Source: an uncultured Mycoplasmatota bacterium (GTDB taxonomy: Bacteria; Bacillota_I; Bacilli_A; RF39; UBA660). From it: a stretch of DNA of 64,000 nucleotides. The stretch's first letter is position 1, and every line of letters begins with the position of its first letter. Both the position numbers and the translations under genes were made by a program. Location: positions 1 to 64,000 of the forward strand of contig URWD01000001.1 of assembly GCA_900551525.1 (NCBI GenBank). Reading direction: 5' to 3'. The notes below the pieces were generated by a model that worked only from the letters and a program-made list of their open reading frames with translations, was not told the DNA's origin and ran no database searches. Below are positions 16,316 through 22,952 of the stretch, one piece after another.

Positions 16316-17386
16316 ATGAAGGAAAAAAATCAATTAAATGATAATTTATTTATAAAAATGAATGAAGAACAAAAAAGGTTGTTATATGAAGGTAAATATT
16401 TAAAAGATATTTTAAAACTTAATGAAGAAGAATTTACTTTAATAAAAGATAGAACAAATAAGCTATTTGTAAATATATTTGGGCCAGATTTATCTTTAAA
16501 GGCATCATTTGCAAATACTAGTTATGAAGAAAGATTAATATTTTATATATTTGTTGATAAATATGAAGAAAATAAAAATAATCTAAATTGCTATTTTAAA
16601 GATTTAACTTTAAGTGAAATAACTAATATACGTAATATATATTTAAAAAAATATTTAATAAAATTAGATGTAAATAGTAACAAAAGAAAACTGTTAATTA
16701 AATATTTTGGTCCTGATTTAAAAGAAAAATTTAAAGAAAATTTATTTTTTAGTGAAGATATATCAGATCTTATAAATATAATTAGTGAGATAGAGGAAGA
16801 ATACAAAAAATACCTAAATTATTATAAAGAAGTATGGCGTAATAAAACTTTATGTGATTTAGTTAATTGTCCTAGAGGGAAGCTAGATGGTATTATTAAT
16901 AAATTAAATAAAAAAGGTTGTGTCTATAAATTGCTTTTAAAAGCATTTGGTAATGATTTAAATAATACATGTAATATAGATGCTTTATCTAATAATGAAT
17001 TAATTGATTTAGAAAGTATATTAATGTGGTTTAGACAAAAATATTATGTTAAGACTGAGTTAATACATATTGATATGGATGATATGTATATCAAATTTAA
17101 AAATATAGCACGTGCTAAAAAATATTTTTATGATTATTTAGATGAAGCAATTAGTTTAATTCCTAAGCACATAATAATAATAGAGCGACTTTTAAATGGG
17201 ATAGTAAATAATAAAATTTATACAATTAATGAGATTGCTAATATGTTTTGTCTTTCTTTAATAGAAATAAATTATATTTTAGATCAAAGTAATAATTTAT
17301 TAAGTTTATTATTAAAGTCATATAAAGAGATATATAACATAGATATAGATGTATCTAAAAATAATCTTCTGTGTAGAATAAAATAG
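16316..17386 (+). CDS. Unknown helical protein with degenerate FGxDL repeats
   Basis: 356 residues, almost entirely helical, rich in Asn, Lys and Ile. Three similar repeat ends are visible: LFVNIFGPDL (about 50-59), LLIKYFGPDL (about 128) and LLLKAFGNDL (about 210), with a fourth, weaker LLLKSYKEIYNID near 330. The segment IYTINEIANMFCLSLIEINYIL before the last repeat looks like a helix-turn-helix. I recall related gut-Firmicute proteins built from repeated sigma-region-4-like HTH units; this would be a worn version. Function unknown. Confidence 0.6.
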   Translation: MKEKNQLNDNLFIKMNEEQKRLLYEGKYLKDILKLNEEEFTLIKDRTNKLFVNIFGPDLSLKASFANTSYEERLIFYIFVDKYEENKNNLNCYFKDLTLSEITNIRNIYLKKYLIKLDVNSNKRKLLIKYFGPDLKEKFKENLFFSEDISDLINIISEIEEEYKKYLNYYKEVWRNKTLCDLVNCPRGKLDGIINKLNKKGCVYKLLLKAFGNDLNNTCNIDALSNNELIDLESILMWFRQKYYVKTELIHIDMDDMYIKFKNIARAKKYFYDYLDEAISLIPKHIIIIERLLNGIVNNKIYTINEIANMFCLSLIEINYILDQSNNLLSLLLKSYKEIYNIDIDVSKNNLLCRIK

Positions 17387-17419
17387 AGCTTTTTTCATAT
17401 GGTTATATAGGTGATTAAT

Positions 17420-17782
17420 TTGAAACAAGAAGAATTTAAAAATTTTGTTAGAACTAAACCAGAACTTATAAAATTCGTTCAAAATGGGGAAATGACATGG
17501 CAAAAATTTTATGAGTTATACGATTTATATGGTACTGATGAAAAAGTGTGGAATAAGTATATTTTAGATGAAAGAAGTCCAGTTGAAGATAGTATTTCTA
17601 AAATAACTAGTATGGTTAAAAATGTTGATGTTGATTCAATTAAAAGCCATATAAATACTGCTCAGAAAGCTATAGATTTTGTAACTGACTTAACTAAGAA
17701 AAATGGTGTAAGTAATCCTGCCCCAAATCTAGCTAAAGGTCCTGTTTCACCTAGACCCCTTAATAAATTTTTCGAGGATTAG
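17420..17782 (+). CDS. ylbD: YlbD-like spore coat protein
   Basis: About 120 residues. The N-terminal KNFVRTKPELIKFVQNGEMT, WQKFYELYDLYG and VWNKYI match the YlbD coat protein family, which in B. subtilis is found in the coat. Start: TTG at 17420 sits 4-5 bases after AGGTGAT, a common SD here; in-frame GTG at 17411 is the alternative. The next gene is YlbE-like, as in B. subtilis, which supports both calls. Confidence 0.8.
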   Translation: MKQEEFKNFVRTKPELIKFVQNGEMTWQKFYELYDLYGTDEKVWNKYILDERSPVEDSISKITSMVKNVDVDSIKSHINTAQKAIDFVTDLTKKNGVSNPAPNLAKGPVSPRPLNKFFED

Positions 17783-18004
17783 ATGGAAAAGTTTTTACAA
17801 ATGTCATTTAGAGAAAATCCTAAAATGTTTGAACTTCTTAAACAAAATTCTTACTATTTTAAAGGCTTGAATCGAGGAGTAGTTGACTATAAAAAATTTG
17901 TTTCTGATATGAAAATAAAATATAAAGAACGTACTTCAGATAAGCTTGAAAGTATTATGGATAATATGGAACTTGTTAGTTCTGTATTAAATGTATTAAA
18001 ATAA
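17783..18004 (+). CDS. ylbE: YlbE-like protein
   Basis: 73 residues: ENPKMFELLKQNSYYFKGLNRG followed by a helical tail, matching the YlbE-like family. The ATG follows the ylbD stop directly, with GAGGAT overlapping the end of ylbD as SD, so the two are translationally coupled. Function is unknown in the family; conserved linkage to ylbD suggests a sporulation role. Confidence 0.75.
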   Translation: MEKFLQMSFRENPKMFELLKQNSYYFKGLNRGVVDYKKFVSDMKIKYKERTSDKLESIMDNMELVSSVLNVLK

Positions 18005-18046
18005 ATTTCTTGACCATAATTTTAATAGAAATATGTTAAAGTATTA

Positions 18047-18075
18047 TTGACTAATTAGATAATTTATAGTATGAT
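18047..18075 (+). promoter_or_regulatory. Sigma-A type promoter of the pilin-like gene
   Basis: TTGACT (18047-18052), a 17-base spacer and TATGAT (18070-18075), about 25 bases before the ATG. Confidence 0.7.
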
Positions 18076-18100
18076 TTAATAGTAGAGAGGAGTTCAATAA

Positions 18101-18619
18101 ATGGAAAATATCAAAAATGAACGTGGTTTTACTTTAATTGAATTATTAGCAGTTATTGTTGTTCTTGCTATTGTATTATTAATGGGAGCGATGGCAGTTA
18201 TTCCTCGAATGAATGATGCCAGAAAGCAAGTTTTTGCTATTGAAGCTAATACAGCAATTCAAGCAGCATCAACGGCTTTAATGAATAATGCTTTAAATCC
18301 TAGTGCTAATAAACCAACTTATCCAGTAGGTGAAAATGTAGTTTGTATAACAGTTGGAGATTTAATTTCAAATGGTGATTTTGATGCTGATGCTACTAAA
18401 TATTCTGGAAGGGTTTTAATTAAAAAACAACCAGGTAATAGTAATGTATATTTATATGTAATTTCTATGACTAATGGAACTTTAATGGTAAATGGTAAAG
18501 GGGTTGAAAGTGGTAATAATAAAGATATTACTGCAAGTGATGTTGAAGATTTTACTACTGGTACTACTTGGGCTTGTGGAACAGATCAAAGTGCAAATAA
18601 TGCTTTGTGGCCAAAATAA
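18101..18619 (+). CDS. Type IV pilin-like protein (prepilin N-terminus)
   Basis: 172 residues. RGFTLIELLAVIVVLAI at about 8-24 is a class III (prepilin peptidase) signal with Gly at -1, Phe at +1 and Glu at +5. The body has CITVGDLISNGDFD and a second Cys near the end (WACGTD), which could form a disulfide. GAGAGGAG precedes the ATG. No other pilus assembly genes are in the window, so it is an orphan pilin or pseudopilin. A related pilin-like gene is at 36208. Confidence 0.85.
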   Translation: MENIKNERGFTLIELLAVIVVLAIVLLMGAMAVIPRMNDARKQVFAIEANTAIQAASTALMNNALNPSANKPTYPVGENVVCITVGDLISNGDFDADATKYSGRVLIKKQPGNSNVYLYVISMTNGTLMVNGKGVESGNNKDITASDVEDFTTGTTWACGTDQSANNALWPK

Positions 18620-18629
18620 TAAAGTTTCT

Positions 18630-18655
18630 AAAACTTCTTTTTAGAAGTTTTTTCT
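18630..18655 (+). terminator. Terminator of the pilin-like gene
   Basis: AAAACTTCT (18630-18638) pairs with AGAAGTTTT (18643-18651), then T residues. Confidence 0.8.
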
Positions 18656-18700
18656 TTTGTAATAAAATTAGTTGTGTTATAATGTTTATGGTGATAGCAT

Positions 18701-19345
18701 ATGAAATTATTTTTAAGATTTGGAAACTATTTAGTGCTTTTTCTTATTTTAATATTAACTGTTATTTCTTTTTATAAAACAGGTTTATATGATAAAATAT
18801 TTAAAAAAAGTAGCACTATAGAAATAATTAAAAGTGATATTGATAAAGATAATGATGGCATAGATGATTATAGTGATATATTGGAAGGGGCTAAAAAGTT
18901 TATTAAAAGTGAACCAAAGTATAAAAGTAAATATTATAATGGAGGGTATCCTACAGATGAATATAGAGTGTGTACTGATTTGATATGGTATGCTTTAGAT
19001 AATGCCGGTTATGATTTTAAAACTTTAATAGATGAAGATATAAAGACAAATAAAGATGCTTATGATAGTGATGTAGGTGATACAAATATAGACTTTAGAA
19101 GAGTTAGAAATATAAAAGTATATTTAGATAGAAATGTAAAGTCACTAAGTTTAGATAAAGATTTTAATCCAGGTGATATAATAGTATATAAAAATCATAT
19201 TGCTATTGTTAGTGATAAAGTAAATAAAAGGAAAGAAAATTATATTATACATCAACATGCGTTTTATAATTATGAAGATGATGGTTTATTTAGAGATGAA
19301 ATAATAGGCCATTATAGATGGGAGATTAAAGATGGAAACAAATAA
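18701..19345 (+). CDS. DUF1287 protein, membrane anchored, NlpC/P60-like
   Basis: 214 residues. N-terminal membrane anchor (about 9-27), then DKDNDGIDDYSDI, a calcium-loop type sequence, and a DUF1287 domain: YRVCTDLIWYALDNAGYD with the candidate Cys, NIDFRRVRNI, PGDIIVYKNHIAIVSD with His, and GHYRWE. DUF1287 is related to NlpC/P60-like Cys hydrolases, so a cell-wall amidase role is plausible. GGTGAT precedes the ATG. It overlaps the DUF1003 gene by 14 bases. Confidence 0.8.
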   Translation: MKLFLRFGNYLVLFLILILTVISFYKTGLYDKIFKKSSTIEIIKSDIDKDNDGIDDYSDILEGAKKFIKSEPKYKSKYYNGGYPTDEYRVCTDLIWYALDNAGYDFKTLIDEDIKTNKDAYDSDVGDTNIDFRRVRNIKVYLDRNVKSLSLDKDFNPGDIIVYKNHIAIVSDKVNKRKENYIIHQHAFYNYEDDGLFRDEIIGHYRWEIKDGNK

Positions 19346-19838
19346 AAGAAAAGAAAAATTAGTAAAAATATTAATTAATAAGGATTTTGAAGTAACTGAT
19401 GAAGATGAACTTATTGAAATGCTTTTAGATAATCCAACTGCTATTGATTCAGATAAAGAAGAAGATGAAAGAAGAACTTTTGGGGATAAACTAGCAGATA
19501 AAGTTACACAAATTGCAGGTTCATGGGGCTTTATTATTGGTTTTTGTGTCTTTCTAATTTTATGGATGATAATAAATACTATTTTAATTGTAAGGTTCGA
19601 TGAATATCCATTTATATTACTTAATTTAATTCTTTCTTGTATCGCAGCACTTCAAGCACCAGTTATTATGATGAGTCAAAATAGAGCAGCTAAAAAAGAT
19701 AGTTTAAGAAGTTTAAATGATTATAAAACAGATTTAAAAAGTGAACTTATTTTAGAAGTTCTTCATGATCAAATAAAAGATATTCAAATAAGTCAAAAGA
19801 AAATATTAAAATTACTTGAAGAAAAAGATGTAAAATAG
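19332..19838 (+). CDS. DUF1003 family membrane protein
   Basis: 168 residues. Family hallmarks: DKLADKVTQIAGSWGFIIGF, a first membrane helix, FDEYPFILLNLILSCIAALQ, then APVIMMSQNRAAKKDSLRS. Two transmembrane helices (about 60-85 and 95-120) are flanked by charged cytosolic parts; the C-terminal part is helical. Function is not established for the family. Coupled to the DUF1287 gene by overlap. Confidence 0.9.
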   Translation: METNKRKEKLVKILINKDFEVTDEDELIEMLLDNPTAIDSDKEEDERRTFGDKLADKVTQIAGSWGFIIGFCVFLILWMIINTILIVRFDEYPFILLNLILSCIAALQAPVIMMSQNRAAKKDSLRSLNDYKTDLKSELILEVLHDQIKDIQISQKKILKLLEEKDVK

Positions 19839-19893
19839 ACTATTTAATGAAACATTTTGGTTAAAACGTGATATAATGTATAAGTGATGTAAA

Positions 19894-20376
19894 ATGAAAA
19901 TAAAAAAACAAGTGGAATTTAATGACATAATTAGTGATATATTAAAAAATGAAGAAATTATAGGTTTAAGATATGAATATCACCATGGTATTTCTAGACT
20001 TGATCATTCTTTGAGTGTTGCTAAACTAACATTTAATATGTGTAAATTTTTTAAAATAGAAAAAATTGAAGAAGTTACAAGAGCTGCTTTACTTCATGAT
20101 TTTTATAAGACTGGTGAAGATTCTAGTTTTAGAGGGCATCCTACTACTGCAGTTAATAATGCTAAAAGAGTATTTAATGTAAATGATATGCAAGCTGATA
20201 TTATTTATAATCATATGTTTCCTGCTACACTTAGGTTACCTAAATATAAAGAAACGTGGATTGTTACAACTGCTGATAAACTTGTAGCTATTAATGAGTG
20301 TACAAGATATAAATTACCAATTCAAATAGGTACAGTATTTTTATTCATATTTAATTTTATGATGATCCAAAGATAG
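19894..20376 (+). CDS. HD-domain phosphohydrolase-like protein
   Basis: 160 residues. HD-superfamily residues: EYHHGISRLDHSLSVA, AALLHDFYKT, the following GHP.TAV and a C-terminal TTADKLVA. These form the metal site of HD hydrolases, usually acting on phosphate esters or nucleotides. The last ~20 residues are hydrophobic (IGTVFLFIFNFMM), unusual for a soluble HD enzyme. AAGTGAT precedes the ATG. Substrate unknown. Confidence 0.8.
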   Translation: MKIKKQVEFNDIISDILKNEEIIGLRYEYHHGISRLDHSLSVAKLTFNMCKFFKIEKIEEVTRAALLHDFYKTGEDSSFRGHPTTAVNNAKRVFNVNDMQADIIYNHMFPATLRLPKYKETWIVTTADKLVAINECTRYKLPIQIGTVFLFIFNFMMIQR

Positions 20377-20396
20377 ACACCATTTAGGTGTCTTTT
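20376..20396 (+). terminator. Terminator of the HD gene
   Basis: GACACC (20376-20381) pairs with GGTGTC (20387-20392), then TTTT. Confidence 0.75.
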
Positions 20397-20455
20397 AAAA
20401 TGTGGACTTTTTTAATAAAATTTGGTAAAATATTAATTGAAAAGGAAGTAATATT

Positions 20456-21229
20456 ATGAATAATAAAAAATATATAATTATAAGTGTTATAGTGGGGATT
20501 GTCTTTTTAGCTATGGGTGTGTTAATAGGTTTAGTTTATTCTAATAGAGATGTTATTTTTAAAGAAAATAATATATCTAATGAAAATAATATACCTAAAA
20601 ATGATTTGGAAAATGATAATATAAATGAAATAAAAGAAGAAACTAAAGGGAAAGAAAGATATGAAGAAGTTCCTAAAAAAAATAATGAAACTATAAAAAA
20701 TGAAGTAACAAAACCTAGTTTAAGTAATAAAGATAATACTATAATAAATGAAATGGATAATACTTTAAATAGTATTAATACAGAAAGTAGTTCATCTAAT
20801 TTTAGTGATAAAGCTAAAGCGACATTTATATCAATCGTAGATTTTTTATTCTATGATGGTACTATAAAAGGTGTTACATTTAATGAACTAACTGATGCTG
20901 GTAAACAAAAAGTATTAGAACTTGCAAATAAAATAGATGTGAAACTTGAAGAAAAAGCACCAGGTTATAAAGATAAAATATCTAGTTCTACAAGTAGTGC
21001 TTATAATAAAGCTAGTGAAGTAATTAAAAATGGTGCAAGTAGTTTAAATAATTTTGCTAAAGAAAAACTTGGGGATGAAAATTATAATTCAATTATTGAT
21101 GCTAAAAATGAATTAGTTAAGTATAGTAAGAATGCTTTAAATCTTGTAGGTAGTGCAGGTTCTAAAATATTTTCTAGTACTAAAGATAAATTAAATGATT
21201 GGTATCAAAACTTTAAAAATAATAAATAA
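20456..21229 (+). CDS. Membrane-anchored low-complexity surface protein, unknown
   Basis: 257 residues. One N-terminal transmembrane segment (about 7-28), then an Asn/Glu/Lys-rich linker (about 33-120) and a helical Ser/Ala-rich C-terminal half (about 120-255). No domain recognised. AAAGGAAG precedes the ATG. It precedes the secreted variable protein gene and may belong to the same surface module, but has its own start. Confidence 0.6.
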   Translation: MNNKKYIIISVIVGIVFLAMGVLIGLVYSNRDVIFKENNISNENNIPKNDLENDNINEIKEETKGKERYEEVPKKNNETIKNEVTKPSLSNKDNTIINEMDNTLNSINTESSSSNFSDKAKATFISIVDFLFYDGTIKGVTFNELTDAGKQKVLELANKIDVKLEEKAPGYKDKISSSTSSAYNKASEVIKNGASSLNNFAKEKLGDENYNSIIDAKNELVKYSKNALNLVGSAGSKIFSSTKDKLNDWYQNFKNNK

Positions 21230-21276
21230 TACTTATAAATTTTATTGTTTAATTTGTAAAAAAAACTTATATTCTA

Positions 21277-21305
21277 TTTACAAAAATCAAATTATTTGTT
21301 ATCAT
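21277..21305 (+). promoter_or_regulatory. Sigma-A type promoter of the variable surface protein
   Basis: TTTACA (21277-21282), a 17-base spacer and TATCAT (21300-21305), followed by AAGGAG and the ATG at 21334. Confidence 0.7.
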
Positions 21306-21333
21306 TTATTTATGATAAAGGAGTAGTCTAAAC

Positions 21334-22770
21334 ATGGAAAATAGAAAGACAAAAATAATTAGTGTAGTGGCAGTTGTAGCACTAGCTTTAACAGTAATAA
21401 CAGCAACATATGCATATTTTAATGCCCAAGTAGGAGATCCAGCAGCAGCGGATGTAAAAATTAATGCTAATACAGTGGATACTTTCACATTTGCAAGTGG
21501 AAGTGCAATATCTTTTAGTATAAATCAAGATAATTTTGCAAGTGGAGCAGGAAATCAAAGCGGAAGTACGTATGCTAGTGCTTTGCTTACAGCAAATAAT
21601 AAGACTAATACTGCAACAGAACATTATTATTTGTATTTGAATATAGAAGATAATACATTTACATATTCAATAAATGAAAGTACACCAGAAATAATAATGA
21701 CAGTAACTGATAGTGGTGGTAATGAAGTAATTGATATAAGTACACTTAATCATGTCATAGTAACTGGTGCAAATGGTGATCAAGTATCAGGATATGATAT
21801 AACTAATAAAAATGGACTTATAACACTATTTAATAATAGAGAAATAACAACAACATCAAGTAAAGAAGAAAGATGGAATATTAAAGTAACATTTGTTAAC
21901 TATGATGCAAGTCAAAATGCAAATGCTGGAAAAAGTATGAGTGCAAAGATAATGATACAAAAGGAAGTAATGCCTTTTCATCAAACATGTAATGATAATA
22001 CATTAGCATGTCATACAGCAAAATTATACACAGGTACACAAGGACAAAATGGTATTTATTATCATGATGCAAGCTTAAAAAATGGAGCAGGAGATAATTC
22101 ATACAGATTTGCAGGAGCAAGCGATCAAGTAAATAACTATGTATGTTTTGGATCAAACGTAACACCATGCCCAACAGATAATCTATATAGAATAATTGGA
22201 GTATTTGGAGATAAAGTAAAACTAATCAAATCAACATCTGTAGGAGATAAAGGATGGAATGGTACTGAAGATAATACATGGTCATCATCAAGTTTAAATA
22301 CATATTTAAATGATGAATTTCTAAATACATTTGATGAAACAATTAAAGGCAAAATAGATACAACAACATGGAAGGTTGGAGGATTTAGTAGTAGTGAGCG
22401 ACCAGCCAAAGCAGTATATCTAAATGAAATTAAATCATCACCAAGTGAAAATAAGAAAATAGGCTTAATGTATGCAAGTGACTATGGATTTGCGGCGGCA
22501 CAAAGTGCATGGACAACAAATCTTTATGATTATGAAGGCGAAGCCATCAAAAGTGCAAATTGGATGTATATAGGTGCTTCAGAATGGACAATTTCCCGTT
22601 TTACGGTCAATTCGATCGGTGCGTTTGAGGTGGGTACAAGTGGCTATGTCGCAGGTCTCGGCAGCATCGTGACTGATGCGCACGGTGTCCGGCCAGTCTT
22701 CAGTCTCACATCTTCCGTGAACTATGCATCGGGAAGTGGTACAACCACTGATCCGATCATAATAAACTAG
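21334..22770 (+). CDS. Secreted protein with a SipW-type signal and a variable lectin-like C-terminus
   Basis: 478 residues. N-terminus: a hydrophobic segment ending ITATYAYFNAQVGD, the pattern of SipW-dependent (TasA/camelysin-like) signal peptides. Residues about 35-210 are beta-rich and Thr/Asn-rich. A C-terminal domain (about 225-478) runs from CNDNTLACHTAKLYTGTQGQ to the EWTISR..VRPVFSLTSSV end. The last ~60 residues are encoded by GC-rich DNA with codons unlike the rest and align with the partial gene at 1-245. A hairpin follows the stop. Reading: a secreted ligand-binding protein diversified at its tip. Confidence 0.75.
   Translation: MENRKTKIISVVAVVALALTVITATYAYFNAQVGDPAAADVKINANTVDTFTFASGSAISFSINQDNFASGAGNQSGSTYASALLTANNKTNTATEHYYLYLNIEDNTFTYSINESTPEIIMTVTDSGGNEVIDISTLNHVIVTGANGDQVSGYDITNKNGLITLFNNREITTTSSKEERWNIKVTFVNYDASQNANAGKSMSAKIMIQKEVMPFHQTCNDNTLACHTAKLYTGTQGQNGIYYHDASLKNGAGDNSYRFAGASDQVNNYVCFGSNVTPCPTDNLYRIIGVFGDKVKLIKSTSVGDKGWNGTEDNTWSSSSLNTYLNDEFLNTFDETIKGKIDTTTWKVGGFSSSERPAKAVYLNEIKSSPSENKKIGLMYASDYGFAAAQSAWTTNLYDYEGEAIKSANWMYIGASEWTISRFTVNSIGAFEVGTSGYVAGLGSIVTDAHGVRPVFSLTSSVNYASGSGTTTDPIIIN
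22591..22707 (+). other. Candidate variable region (VR) of a diversity-generating retroelement target
   Basis: It begins ATTTCCCGT as at 72-80 and aligns with 72-180. In the first 31 aligned bases mismatches fall at sites where one copy has A (seven of eight). Codon use changes abruptly from AT-rich to GC-rich at this point. The block ends near the conserved VRP.F.L segment, where DGR variable regions usually end before the initiation site. The template repeat and reverse transcriptase were not found here. Confidence 0.5.
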
Positions 22771-22780
22771 GGTCGGACAT

Positions 22781-22813
22781 GCCTGCCTAGCGTGTTCACG
22801 TGCTAGGTCAGGC
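22781..22813 (+). repeat. GC-rich inverted repeat (hairpin/cruciform) after the variable gene
   Basis: GCCTG (22781-22785) pairs with CAGGC (22809-22813), CCTAG (22786-22790) with CTAGG (22803-22807), and further pairs lead to a 4-base loop TTCA, with one bulged T. The stem is about 14 bp. It starts 10 bases after the stop of the variable gene. DGR targets often have a GC-rich hairpin with a tetraloop at this place; no T run follows, so it is not a normal terminator. Confidence 0.65.
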
Positions 22814-22843
22814 GTGGTGTAAAATAAATGCGAAGTGAAGAAA

Positions 22844-22908
22844 TTGGCGTGGTGGAAGAGCTAACTGCCGAGTCTCACGGTTTGTGCGAGGAGAGACAGC
22901 GACGCCAA
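22844..22908 (+). ncRNA. Unidentified GC-rich structured element
   Basis: TTGGCGT (22844-22850) pairs with ACGCCAA (22902-22908) and encloses ~50 GC-rich bases that contain CCGAG, CTCACGGTTTGTGCGAGG and GAGAGAC, which can form internal hairpins. It is not a tRNA: there is no TTC-type T-loop, and it is too short. Base composition matches the adjacent variable region and hairpin, not the genome. It could be a relic of retroelement RNA (DGR spacer or group II-like), but this is unproven. Confidence 0.35.
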
Positions 22909-22952
22909 GTTATCAACAATAGTTAATAAAATATCTGAAAGGAGATATATTT

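Noticed and set aside
21896..22409. Antisense frames opposite the variable protein gene
   Set aside because: No SD, and composition is explained by the codon bias of the sense strand.
72..22707. GC-rich blocks as assembly contamination
   Set aside because: Both blocks continue the reading frame of AT-rich genes and end in the same conserved protein motif, so they belong to the genome.
22844..22908. Possible tRNA because of the 7-bp closing stem
   Set aside because: No TTC-type T-loop, no CCA, wrong arm sizes and only 65 bases long.
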